A DNA stretch of 13,094 nucleotides from the NCBI GenBank assembly GCA_021738605.1, contig JAIPBY010000050.1:1-13094 (forward strand). The letters are read 5' to 3'. The number at the start of each line of letters is the position of its first letter. Position 1 is the first letter of the stretch. This DNA is from Chitinophagaceae bacterium. Lineage in GTDB: Bacteria; Bacteroidota; Bacteroidia; Chitinophagales; Chitinophagaceae. Made by a program: the position numbers and the translations under genes. The notes beneath the pieces were generated by a model. That model made no database searches. It worked only from the letters and a program-made list of their open reading frames with translations, and was not told the origin of the DNA. Below, one piece after another: positions 1-6,580 of this stretch.

Positions 1-502
1 TGTTTCTGATGATAGAAAAATAATCTTCTTCGGTAATGTTGAGCAATCGAGACTTCTCCAATTGCAGCAACTCACCTTCACTCATTTTTTTGACGGCATC
101 AGAAAGGATTTCCAATACCCTAAAATCCTTGTTTTCAAGGGATAACAATAGGCCTTTTGCAAAAAGGTAGTCCCCTACCAAAACAGAAGCCTTGTTTTTC
201 CAGAGTGCAGAAAGGGAGAAAAATCCTCTTCTTTCTGAGGCCTCATCCACAACATCATCGTGAACAAGGGTGGCAGTATGCAGCAATTCTACCAAGGAAG
301 CTGCCCGGTAGGTAACTGGGGTTATCTCGCCACAGAGCCTTGCAGCAAGCAAAACAAACATGGGTCTGAGCTGTTTCCCCTTGGTTTTGACAACATATTT
401 CAAAATCCTGTCCAACAAGGGGACATTGCTTTTTACGGCCTCTTTGAACAGCGATTCAAACTGTTTTAGCTCAACGGCTATGATTTCTTGTGGTATTGTC
501 AT
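1..502 (-). CDS. Polyprenyl diphosphate synthase, C-terminal part outside window
   Basis: Class I trans-prenyltransferase that condenses isopentenyl diphosphate units onto an allylic diphosphate; the long-chain product normally feeds menaquinone side chains. The window holds the first 167 residues, starting at the ATG complementary to 500-502. Visible family motifs are GKQLRP at residues 42-47, the first aspartate-rich motif DDVVD at 82-86 preceded by His81, the following RRG at 91-93, GDYLFAKG near 110-117, and an EGELLQ segment near 143. The second aspartate-rich motif would lie off the left edge. The gene is divergent from the outer-membrane barrel gene. Chain length cannot be judged from this portion, so no symbol is given (ispB-like is possible). 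Confidence 0.93.
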   Translation of the reverse strand, partial: MTIPQEIIAVELKQFESLFKEAVKSNVPLLDRILKYVVKTKGKQLRPMFVLLAARLCGEITPVTYRAASLVELLHTATLVHDDVVDEASERRGFFSLSALWKNKASVLVGDYLFAKGLLLSLENKDFRVLEILSDAVKKMSEGELLQLEKSRLLNITEEDYFSIIRN

Positions 503-512
503 TACTGAACTG

Positions 513-520
513 CAAAATTA
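513..520 (-). promoter_or_regulatory. Possible -7 element for the polyprenyl synthase gene
   Basis: On the minus strand TAATTTTG matches the Bacteroidetes -7 consensus TAnnTTTG exactly and lies 10 bp upstream of the polyprenyl synthase ATG. No clear TTTG -33 box is seen at 19-21 bp spacing, so the call rests on one element. The same octamer precedes queA at 10179-10186. The rest of the divergent intergenic region holds a 6-bp inverted repeat TTGAGC/GCTCAA (571-588) of unknown meaning. Confidence 0.4.
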
Positions 521-644
521 CGCATTATTTCCCTCGGTTGATGTTAGTTTCCCGTCAGTTTTACGATAAATTGAGCACAATGGCTCAAAATAATGGGTTG
601 ATGGCATTTTTTCATATTTATCAATGAAAAAACAGAGGTATTTA

Positions 645-675
645 TTTGAATATTAAAACTTTAACTCTACATTTG
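645..675 (+). promoter_or_regulatory. Bacteroidetes sigma-type promoter for the barrel-OmpA operon
   Basis: TTTG at 645-648 and TACATTTG at 668-675 are separated by 19 bp. Both match the Bacteroidetes primary-sigma consensus (TTTG, 19-21 bp, TAnnTTTG) without mismatch. Transcription should start near 680, leaving a leader of about 45 nt before the ATG at 726. It is the best promoter match in the window, which fits abundant outer-membrane products. Confidence 0.75.
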
Positions 676-725
676 TACAACATGGTAAGTCCGTGTCAAA
701 AATCTTTAAACTAACAAACACAGCT

Positions 726-1715
726 ATGGCAAGTAAAAAGTATGCTTTTATCCTTGGTCTTTTGACCCTGGTGATGACTACCCAGGCACAAATGTCTGCA
801 ACGGGTGGATCTGATTGGAAGGATTCTTCTCTTATTCCTCCTTCAAGAATGGCTCAACACAATGAGTTCCTGAACAACCAGTACATTTTCCCTGCAAAAC
901 CCAGGAACCAATGGGAACTCGGTTTCAAAGTTGGTGCACCCAATATTAGTGGAGATGTTAGCACAGTTTTTCCAACTTTTGGATATGGCATTCACGTTAG
1001 AAAGTCAATAGGATATATTGTCTCTCTAAGAGGTGAGTTCAACAGCGGTACAGCGGTTGGGTTGAATTGGAAAGACAGTTACAACTACATGAACAATCCT
1101 GCATGGAGAAACAATGGATACAGAGGAAACCAGCGCATATACACTGGAGTGGGAAATCAAACAGTTGGGTTGGTTGCAGCAACTGACAGGGTTTTCTACA
1201 ATTACAAAACAAAGCTCAATGATTTGAGTGCTCAAATGCTTTTCAACCTCAGCAATATTCGTTTTCACAAGGCTGAGCCTAAGTTTGGTTTGTATGCAAT
1301 TCTTGGTGTAGGGGTTACCTTCTATGAAACAAATATTGATGCCCTGAATGCCAGTGGTCAAAAATACAATTTCAATTCTATCCCAGGAGGAACATATGCA
1401 ACACGCAATGATACCAAGTCAGCAATAAAATCATTGTTGGATGGTACATATGAGACTGCTGGTGAGACAAACTCTCAATATAACAAGAAATTGTTTGGCA
1501 AAACTTCAAAAACAAATGCTTCATTTGGAATGGGCTTTGCATTTAAGCTTTCAAAGAGGATTAATTTGTCACTTGAAGATAAGCTCACAGTTTTGTCAGA
1601 TGATTTATTGGATGGCCAACGCTGGAGTGCTTCTCCACTTGGGGATGCTACAGCAACAACACACTATGATACCTACAATTTCTTGTCTGTTGGATTGAAC
1701 ATCAACATTTTCTAA
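726..1715 (+). CDS. Outer-membrane beta-barrel protein, partner of the OmpA protein
   Basis: Predicted outer-membrane barrel protein of 329 residues. From the ATG at 726 it begins with a clean Sec signal peptide (basic MASKK, hydrophobic core, cleavage near TQAQ at about residue 22). An in-frame GTG at 693 would add 11 residues ahead of this signal and is less likely. The mature chain shows alternating aromatic/hydrophobic strands typical of barrels (for example near NQWELGFKVG, FGLYAILGVGVTFYE, ASFGMGFAFKLSKRINLSLE) and ends in a strand finishing with Phe (FLSVGLNINIF), the usual BAM recognition pattern. It sits 31 bp upstream of the TSP3/OmpA gene and shares its promoter. In many OmpA proteins barrel and periplasmic domain are one chain; here they are two genes. 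Function beyond structure is not visible. Confidence 0.8.
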   Translation: MASKKYAFILGLLTLVMTTQAQMSATGGSDWKDSSLIPPSRMAQHNEFLNNQYIFPAKPRNQWELGFKVGAPNISGDVSTVFPTFGYGIHVRKSIGYIVSLRGEFNSGTAVGLNWKDSYNYMNNPAWRNNGYRGNQRIYTGVGNQTVGLVAATDRVFYNYKTKLNDLSAQMLFNLSNIRFHKAEPKFGLYAILGVGVTFYETNIDALNASGQKYNFNSIPGGTYATRNDTKSAIKSLLDGTYETAGETNSQYNKKLFGKTSKTNASFGMGFAFKLSKRINLSLEDKLTVLSDDLLDGQRWSASPLGDATATTHYDTYNFLSVGLNINIF

Positions 1716-1746
1716 ATTTCACTAACCCTCATCAAATTTTCCTAAT

Positions 1747-2526
1747 ATGAAACTGAATAAAATATTCTCGGTTCTGTTCTTGGGTTTATTCCTCCTTGCA
1801 GGATTGGATACCTTTGCACAGAAAAAATCTAAGTCTGTCGAGCCTCTTTACTGGAAGAATCCACTTGAATTTTCTTATGGTGAATTGAATTCTCCAAAGA
1901 GGATGAAAATGCCTAAAGTTGTTCTTGATGATGCTGATGGAGATGGTATTGCTGACCAATTTGATATGGAGCCCAATACACCTGCTGGCGCCCCTGTTGA
2001 CAGCCATGGTGTAAGCAAAGATACCGATGGCGATGGCGTTCCTGATTTCAAGGACAAGCAATTGATCACCCCTACAGACTGTCAGCCGGTTGATGCAAAT
2101 GGTGTTGGAAAATGCCCTGAGCCTCCTTGTTGCAAGAATATGGTTGTTACTGCTCCAGTTGTTACATGCAATATGGGAAACATACCCAGTGTAAGTTTCA
2201 CAAAAGGATCTTCAACCTTGTCTAAAGAAGCACAAAGTCTTCTGGCTTCTACAGCTGATAGGCTGAAAAACAATCCCGCTTGTAAAGTATTCATCACTGG
2301 ATATGCAGAAGCTTCCAAAGCCAGCCAACAGCTCAGCTGGGATAGGGTTAATGCGATCATGACTTACCTCACTGAAAAGCAAGGTATTGCTGCTGATCGT
2401 TTGATCAACAAATACGGACAGGCTGATGGCGATGTCAATACAATTGATTTCAGTGCAACAGGAGAAGTAGTTGATGCACCGAATATGGTTCCAGCTCCTC
2501 ATCCGAACCTTCGTTCAAAGAATTAA
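1747..2526 (+). CDS. OmpA-family protein with TSP3 calcium-binding repeats
   Basis: A 259-residue secreted or outer-membrane-associated protein that probably links the outer membrane to peptidoglycan. Residues 1-25 form a signal peptide ending FAQ. Two thrombospondin type 3-like Asp-rich repeats follow (DADGDGIADQFD at 62-73 and DTDGDGVPDFKD at 92-103), each followed by a PVDxxGV turn. The OmpA C-terminal domain covers about residues 145-245, with LSWDRV at 196-201 holding the conserved Arg200. The position usually occupied by the peptidoglycan-binding Asp (GHTD in classical OmpA) reads GYAE, so Glu188 replaces it. There are six cysteines (112, 123, 128, 129, 141, 179), which may form disulfides, and a proline-rich tail. 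No barrel is present; the gene upstream probably supplies it. The strong hairpin downstream ends the operon. Confidence 0.87.
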   Translation: MKLNKIFSVLFLGLFLLAGLDTFAQKKSKSVEPLYWKNPLEFSYGELNSPKRMKMPKVVLDDADGDGIADQFDMEPNTPAGAPVDSHGVSKDTDGDGVPDFKDKQLITPTDCQPVDANGVGKCPEPPCCKNMVVTAPVVTCNMGNIPSVSFTKGSSTLSKEAQSLLASTADRLKNNPACKVFITGYAEASKASQQLSWDRVNAIMTYLTEKQGIAADRLINKYGQADGDVNTIDFSATGEVVDAPNMVPAPHPNLRSKN

Positions 2527-2546
2527 TTAGGTCCTAAAAGATACTG

Positions 2547-2577
2547 GTGCCCTCCTGTGAAGGAGGGCACTTTTTTT
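2547..2577 (+). terminator. Strong intrinsic terminator after the OmpA operon
   Basis: GTGCCCTCCT pairs perfectly with AGGAGGGCAC around a GTGA tetraloop (10 bp), followed directly by seven T residues (2571-2577). It begins about 20 bp after the OmpA-family stop codon and insulates this operon from bamD. Confidence 0.92.
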
Positions 2578-2616
2578 ATGACTTGTTTAACCTGGAGTAT
2601 CTTTTAAAGAACTTAA

Positions 2617-2647
2617 TTTAGTTTCTTCTGCTAAATGCTTAACTTTG
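2617..2647 (+). promoter_or_regulatory. Promoter for bamD-rpoZ
   Basis: TAACTTTG at 2640-2647 matches TAnnTTTG exactly. TTTA at 2617-2620, 19 bp upstream, is one base off the -33 TTTG. The -7 box ends only 10 bp before the bamD ATG, so the leader would be just a few nucleotides. Confidence 0.6.
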
Positions 2648-2657
2648 ACATCCATTT

Positions 2658-3482
2658 ATGAAGTTGAATAATATCCTGGTTTTTGTGTTGATCCTTTCGC
2701 TTGGTGCCTGTTCTAAATTCGGAAAGGTGCTGAAGAGCAAGGATTTTGAGTACAAGCTGAAAATGGCCAATACCTACTTCGAGAAAAAGGAGTTTCGCCA
2801 GGCTCAGGTCTTGTATGAAGAGCTTTTTCCTGTTTTCAAGGGTACCCCACAGTTTGATGACCTATATTATAATTATGCCTTTTCCCATTACAACATGAGG
2901 GATTATGAAACGGCAGAAAACCTTTTCAAGGGGTATTTGGAGGTTTTTGCCAACAGCAAAAGAGCTGAAGAGGTTGAATATATGCAGGCCAATTGCTATT
3001 TTAAGCAATCCCCAAAACCAGAGCTGGAGCAATCCAACACCATAAAAGCGATTGGTATGTTTCAGGTATTCATCAATACACATCCTGAATCCCCCAAGAG
3101 CAAGGAGGCTGAAGCCATCATTGCCAAATGCCAGACAAAGCTTGAAACCAAGGAGTTTCTGTCAGCCCAATTGTATTTTAATGTAGGCCAATTTAAAGCG
3201 GCAGCCCTTGCCTATACAACCCTAATTAACAACTATCCTGATTCTCCCAAAGGAGATGAGTACAAGCTGATGTCCATCAAATCATATTTCAAGTATGCCG
3301 CAATGAGTGTCGATGAGAAAAAAGAGGAGCGGTATGCAAAAGTTGTTCTTGAGGTAGAGGACTTTCAAGACAGGTTCCCAGAAAGTAAATTGGCAAAAGA
3401 AGCAGAACGTTACTTAACTTTGACAAAAAATAACCTTAAAATTTTAAATAATGAGCAGACTTCGCAGGCAGCTGGGAAATAA
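2658..3482 (+). CDS. bamD: Outer-membrane assembly lipoprotein BamD
   Basis: TPR lipoprotein of the BAM complex, which folds barrel proteins into the outer membrane together with BamA. The 274-residue chain starts with a lipoprotein signal whose lipobox is LGAC (residues 15-18, lipidated Cys18). Helical TPR-type repeats follow, with characteristic pairs such as YFEKKEFRQAQVLYEEL, YYNYAFSHYNMRDYETAENLF, FNVGQFKAAALAYTTLINNYPDSP and DFQDRFPESKLAKEAERYL. Length and repeat layout fit the BamD/YfiO family. The gene has its own promoter and overlaps rpoZ by 32 bp, so the two are expected to be co-transcribed, an arrangement known from other Bacteroidetes. Confidence 0.93.
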   Translation: MKLNNILVFVLILSLGACSKFGKVLKSKDFEYKLKMANTYFEKKEFRQAQVLYEELFPVFKGTPQFDDLYYNYAFSHYNMRDYETAENLFKGYLEVFANSKRAEEVEYMQANCYFKQSPKPELEQSNTIKAIGMFQVFINTHPESPKSKEAEAIIAKCQTKLETKEFLSAQLYFNVGQFKAAALAYTTLINNYPDSPKGDEYKLMSIKSYFKYAAMSVDEKKEERYAKVVLEVEDFQDRFPESKLAKEAERYLTLTKNNLKILNNEQTSQAAGK

Positions 3483-3792
3483 TCTTACCAATGTTGCTGA
3501 AACCAAGGACTTGAATGAAATCAAAAACAAAACAGGTAACCTTTATCAGTCTATTTCGATTATCGGGAAAAGGGCTGCACAGATCAATATTGCCATAAAA
3601 GAAGAGCTCCACAACAAACTGGAGGAATTCGCAAGCCATACAGATAGCCTTGAGGAAATTCATGAGAACAAGGAGCAGATTGAGATTTCAAAAGCGTATG
3701 AAAAAATGCCTAATCCTGCATTGCTTGCAACCCAGGAATTCATGGAAGACAAGGTATATTTCCGCAAGAATGAGGAAGACTTGTTTCGCTAA
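3451..3792 (+). CDS. rpoZ: RNA polymerase omega subunit, Bacteroidetes type
   Basis: Small RNA polymerase subunit that stabilises the beta-prime subunit. The 113-residue chain has the Bacteroidetes omega signature KTGNLYQSISIIGKRAAQI (about residues 27-45). It ends with a segment rich in Glu/Lys (EIHENKEQIEISKAYEKMP) and TQEFMEDKVYFRKNEEDLF, as in relatives. The start at 3451 is the only Met before the conserved region, so its first 32 bp overlap the bamD 3' end in a different frame. A hairpin follows 18 bp after the stop. Confidence 0.88.
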   Translation: MSRLRRQLGNNLTNVAETKDLNEIKNKTGNLYQSISIIGKRAAQINIAIKEELHNKLEEFASHTDSLEEIHENKEQIEISKAYEKMPNPALLATQEFMEDKVYFRKNEEDLFR

Positions 3793-3810
3793 TTGAATAT
3801 ATTTTTTATG

Positions 3811-3843
3811 GAAGGGCGATGGTTTTACCATCGCCCTTCTTGT
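3811..3843 (+). terminator. Intrinsic terminator after rpoZ
   Basis: GAAGGGCGATGG (3811-3822) pairs perfectly with CCATCGCCCTTC (3828-3839) around TTTTA, giving a 12-bp GC-rich stem. The tail is only moderately T-rich (TTGTT, 3840-3844), so termination may be partial. It separates bamD-rpoZ from the porD operon. Confidence 0.7.
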
Positions 3844-3940
3844 TACATGAACTTGGTCTTTGAAAAATCAAGTTGATTTTATGGTTAACTTAGTGGCTGA
3901 AATGACAGTTCATACAAGAGATAAGGTTTTTATCAGGCAG

Positions 3941-4879
3941 ATGGGTTTGTTTCATCTATCCAGGTTATTTGTTATTGTTGTTCTTTGTATACTGATTTCA
4001 GGCATTAAACTGTCCGCACAGGAAATCAATGCCAAGGTCAATGTGGTCTATGCACAAATTGGCAGTACAGTTGACAAGAAAGTCTTTCAAACATTGCAAA
4101 CCTCCCTCAATGCTTTTCTCAACAAAAGAAAGTGGACCACAGATCTTTTTGAGCCCAATGAGAAAATAGAATGCAGTTTTCTGTTGAACCTGCAATCGGT
4201 TGTTGAACCCAATGTTTATAAGGGAACCTTGACCATTCAAGCGGCAAGGCCCGTTTACAATACCAATTATCTTTCTCCCCTGGTGAACCATATTGATAAC
4301 AATATCGTCTTTAGGTATGTTGAATTTCAGCCCATCGAGTTCAACGAAAACAGGGTTGCCGGTACTGAACCCCTTGCAGGAAATCTCTCTGCACTGTTTG
4401 CATATTATATCAATATCATTCTCGGTCTTGATTATGATGCGTTTGCACCAAGGGGAGGTGATGCTTTTTTTCAAAAGGCAAATGCCATTGTCAGTGCTTC
4501 ACCTGATGGAAGATTTATTGAAGGCTGGAAACCTTTCGATGGTCAGCGGAACCGTTACTGGTTATCAGAGAACCTTCAAAACAGCCGTTATGCTTTGGTT
4601 CACGATGCCATTTATACCTATTACCGCCAGGGCATGGACAAGATGATTGAGAATGAAAATGATGCAAGAGAGCAGGTGCTGAATGCCATTTCTATGCTCA
4701 ATACCCTTAATGCTGAGACCCCTAACCTGATGATCATGCCGTTTTTCTTTCAAGGGAAAACCGATGAAGTGATTCGCCTCTTCAAAAAAGGCAGTTTGCA
4801 AGAAAAAGCCCGGGTGATCGATCTTTGTACGCGATTGGATATCTCCAATGCCTCAAAATACCGACAGGAATTAAAGTGA
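3941..4879 (+). CDS. porD: PorD-like type IX secretion protein (DUF4835)
   Basis: DUF4835 family, associated with the Bacteroidetes type IX secretion system as PorD; the biochemical role is poorly defined. From the ATG at 3941 the 312-residue protein begins MGLFHLSRLFVIVVLCILIS with signal cleavage near SAQ, which fits a periplasmic or outer-membrane location. Earlier in-frame starts (TTG 3860, ATG 3881, ATG 3902) would put 13-27 extra residues before the signal and are disfavoured. Family features are an early QEINAKVNVVYAQIG strand, FEPNEKIECSFLLNL, RPVYNTNYLSPLVNHID, NLSALFAYYINIILGLDYD, GGDAFFQKANAIV and a Trp/Tyr-rich RNRYWLSENL. A weak promoter-like pair (TTTG 3859-3862, TAACTTAG 3886-3893, 23-bp spacing) lies upstream. 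It overlaps the DUF4296 gene by four bases. Confidence 0.85.
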   Translation: MGLFHLSRLFVIVVLCILISGIKLSAQEINAKVNVVYAQIGSTVDKKVFQTLQTSLNAFLNKRKWTTDLFEPNEKIECSFLLNLQSVVEPNVYKGTLTIQAARPVYNTNYLSPLVNHIDNNIVFRYVEFQPIEFNENRVAGTEPLAGNLSALFAYYINIILGLDYDAFAPRGGDAFFQKANAIVSASPDGRFIEGWKPFDGQRNRYWLSENLQNSRYALVHDAIYTYYRQGMDKMIENENDAREQVLNAISMLNTLNAETPNLMIMPFFFQGKTDEVIRLFKKGSLQEKARVIDLCTRLDISNASKYRQELK

Positions 4880-5250
4880 AGTATTCCCATTTCATACAGT
4901 TAGCCTTTTTGACTTTGATGCTCTGGTCTTGTTCCGGGACAGGTTTCCGTTCAGTGGATGTGATTGGAAAGGACCGGATGGCCAATATTTTGTATGATAT
5001 TGCCCTGGCAGAGGCTTTTGTTGAAACATACCAGCTTAAAGATTCCGCCTTGAACAAAGACAGTGCATTGCAAAAAGAGATTGATCTTGTATTGAAATAC
5101 CATGCAGTTGAACCGCTTCGTTTCTCTAGGAGTTATCAATTTTACCAGCAACACCCCAAAGACTTTAGAATACTGATTGATACAGCCAATGCAAGGGCCA
5201 TCCGCAATCGGGAAAACAGTTATAGTAGGCGTAAACCCAATCCATCCTGA
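4876..5250 (+). CDS. DUF4296 lipoprotein
   Basis: Small Bacteroidetes lipoprotein of unknown function, 124 residues from the GTG at 4876. That start shares GTGA with the porD stop, a classic coupled junction, and places a lipoprotein signal at the N terminus (VKYSHFIQLAFLTLMLWSC, lipobox LWSC at 16-19). The body has the DUF4296 pattern: RMANILYDIALAEAFVE, then a YHAVEPLRFSRSYQFYQQHP helix-turn region. An upstream start at 4825 would add 17 residues that are only the porD coding end read in another frame. Its place between porD and an unknown gene suggests an envelope role, but that is inference from context. Confidence 0.8.
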   Translation: MKYSHFIQLAFLTLMLWSCSGTGFRSVDVIGKDRMANILYDIALAEAFVETYQLKDSALNKDSALQKEIDLVLKYHAVEPLRFSRSYQFYQQHPKDFRILIDTANARAIRNRENSYSRRKPNPS

Positions 5251-5253
5251 CCC

Positions 5254-6018
5254 ATGATCTTTCTCTCCAAAGATGATCTGAAACTTGCCTATGGCGTTGA
5301 TATGCTGATCGGAGAAACCTATGTCAACAGGCAGGTTCCTCAGGATAACCTCTATTGGAAGAATAGGAAAATTTACGTACCGAGTGCTCCAGGCTATACT
5401 TTCATGCCGATTTTTTCAGACTTGCTTTACCGTTGTGGTGCTGATAGGCAAGAGCTGATTGGAGAAGATTTTCTTCAACTTTCTGAAGCCATTCTTCACA
5501 GTGCTGCGCTGTTAGAGCACAAGCAGCTTGGCTGGGAGGCACATACCGCTGAGGTTGTAGCCTTGGTTGCTCCGAGCGTTGTTGACGGAAAATTATTTGA
5601 GGAATTGAATGCCTATGCAGGAAAGCTCCATCCCATCAAAACAGTGAGTGGAAGGTTGGGAACTGCATTTCCCTCCTTGAACAGGGCCGACAGCTATCTT
5701 TTCAGTTTGGTTGTAATCAACAGTTCCTCTTTTGATGTAGACAAGGCCATTCGTGCCTGGTACGCACTCATGACCTATTTTCTTATTTTGGATGACTTGG
5801 CAGACATTCGTGAAGATCTCTTGAATGGCGAGGAAAATGTATTGATTGATGCAGGCCTGGATGAATCAGGTGCAGAAAAAGTAATGGGAATGATTGATGA
5901 AAGCATCGCAACCATGAACCTTGTCAATCCAGTAATGGCCAACAGGATTGAACATAAAAAAAGCCTGATTAACCTGCATGAAATCATCAGGTCAATCAGG
6001 CATTCGGCCAAAGGCTGA
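5254..6018 (+). CDS. Uncharacterised helical protein in the porD operon
   Basis: I do not recognise this 254-residue protein. It starts 3 bp after the DUF4296 stop, so it is almost certainly co-transcribed with porD. There is no signal peptide or membrane segment, which suggests the cytoplasm although its partners are exported. It looks largely alpha-helical. Residues 173-188 (MTYFLILDDLADIRED) contain DDLAD, formally a DDxxD motif with a further Asp188, in a hydrophobic helix context. That resembles the metal-binding motif of class I isoprenoid synthases, but no second motif (NSE/DTE or a second DDxxD) is evident, so this is only a hint. Other conspicuous segments are SGRLGTAFPSLNRADSY and the C-terminal HKKSLINLHEIIRSIRH. 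The last 20 or so codons also encode the antisense terminator of ssb. Confidence 0.8.
   Translation: MIFLSKDDLKLAYGVDMLIGETYVNRQVPQDNLYWKNRKIYVPSAPGYTFMPIFSDLLYRCGADRQELIGEDFLQLSEAILHSAALLEHKQLGWEAHTAEVVALVAPSVVDGKLFEELNAYAGKLHPIKTVSGRLGTAFPSLNRADSYLFSLVVINSSSFDVDKAIRAWYALMTYFLILDDLADIREDLLNGEENVLIDAGLDESGAEKVMGMIDESIATMNLVNPVMANRIEHKKSLINLHEIIRSIRHSAKG
5956..6001 (-). terminator. Minus-strand intrinsic terminator of ssb, inside the convergent gene
   Basis: GCCTGATT (5963-5970) and AATCAGGC (5994-6001) form an 8-bp stem. It is extended across a 2x2 internal loop by CCTG/CAGG and, past one bulged base, ATG/CAT around AAAT. Read on the minus strand the hairpin is followed at once by seven T residues (complement of A 5956-5962), the layout of an intrinsic terminator. 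It lies 31 nt beyond the ssb stop. On the plus strand no T tract follows, so it is directional. Confidence 0.75.
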
Positions 6019-6032
6019 TTCAGGCTTCCTGG

Positions 6033-6416
6033 TTAAAATGGAAGGTCGTCTGATTCTGTGCCGCCGGCACCTGCTGCATCAGCTCCACCAGACTCATTCC
6101 GGGAACTGCCCAACAGTTGCACATTCAAGACGCGAAGCGTGAGTGAGGTGCCCGCGGTGCCATCGTTCTTGGTGTAACTCCTCACTTCCGGTGATCCCTC
6201 GGCATAAACAAGCTGTCCCTTTTTCAGATAAGGTGCAACAGCAGTTCTTTCCGTCCAGTAAGCGCAATCCACCCAAATGGTTCTCTCCACTGGATTTCCA
6301 GTTGCGTCCTTGTACTTTTCGCTGTGGGCAACACTGAAGTTGATCACGTTTTTTCCATTCACGACATTCGTGGTGCAATCCTTACCCAAATGTCCAATTA
6401 CCTGTAGTTTTATCAT
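6033..6416 (-). CDS. ssb: Single-stranded DNA-binding protein, short form
   Basis: OB-fold protein that coats single-stranded DNA in replication, recombination and repair. The start at the ATG complementary to 6414-6416 gives 127 residues beginning MIKLQVIGHLGKD, as in relatives; an ORF extension to 6461 adds an unsupported 15-residue leader. The OB core includes VINFSVAHSEKYKDATG, RTIWVDCAYWTE, LKKGQLVYAEGSPEVRSY and SLTLRVLNVQLLG. A short Gly/Ala-rich linker leads to the DDLPF tip that docks partner proteins. The linker is much shorter than in E. coli-type SSB (about 180 residues). The gene converges with the porD-operon gene (14 bp between stops) and diverges from the Ldh2-family gene across 164 bp, where I see no strong promoter pair. 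Confidence 0.92.
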   Translation of the reverse strand: MIKLQVIGHLGKDCTTNVVNGKNVINFSVAHSEKYKDATGNPVERTIWVDCAYWTERTAVAPYLKKGQLVYAEGSPEVRSYTKNDGTAGTSLTLRVLNVQLLGSSRNESGGADAAGAGGTESDDLPF

Positions 6417-6580
6417 ACTGATTGATTTTGTTAGAACAAAGTTCTCCCAAAGTAAAGGCAAAAGAAGGTGTAAAACACAGCATTTGAGCGAGAGTTTTCC
6501 ACTATTTTCATGTTGTTTTACCGCTTATTTCTTCAAGATATTGTTGGAGCGCTTCTGAAAATTCACAGTAATTTTATTGC

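Noticed and set aside
3998..4474. A 158-codon open frame antisense to porD
   Set aside because: Overlaps a clear PorD family gene throughout; no signal, domain or promoter of its own.
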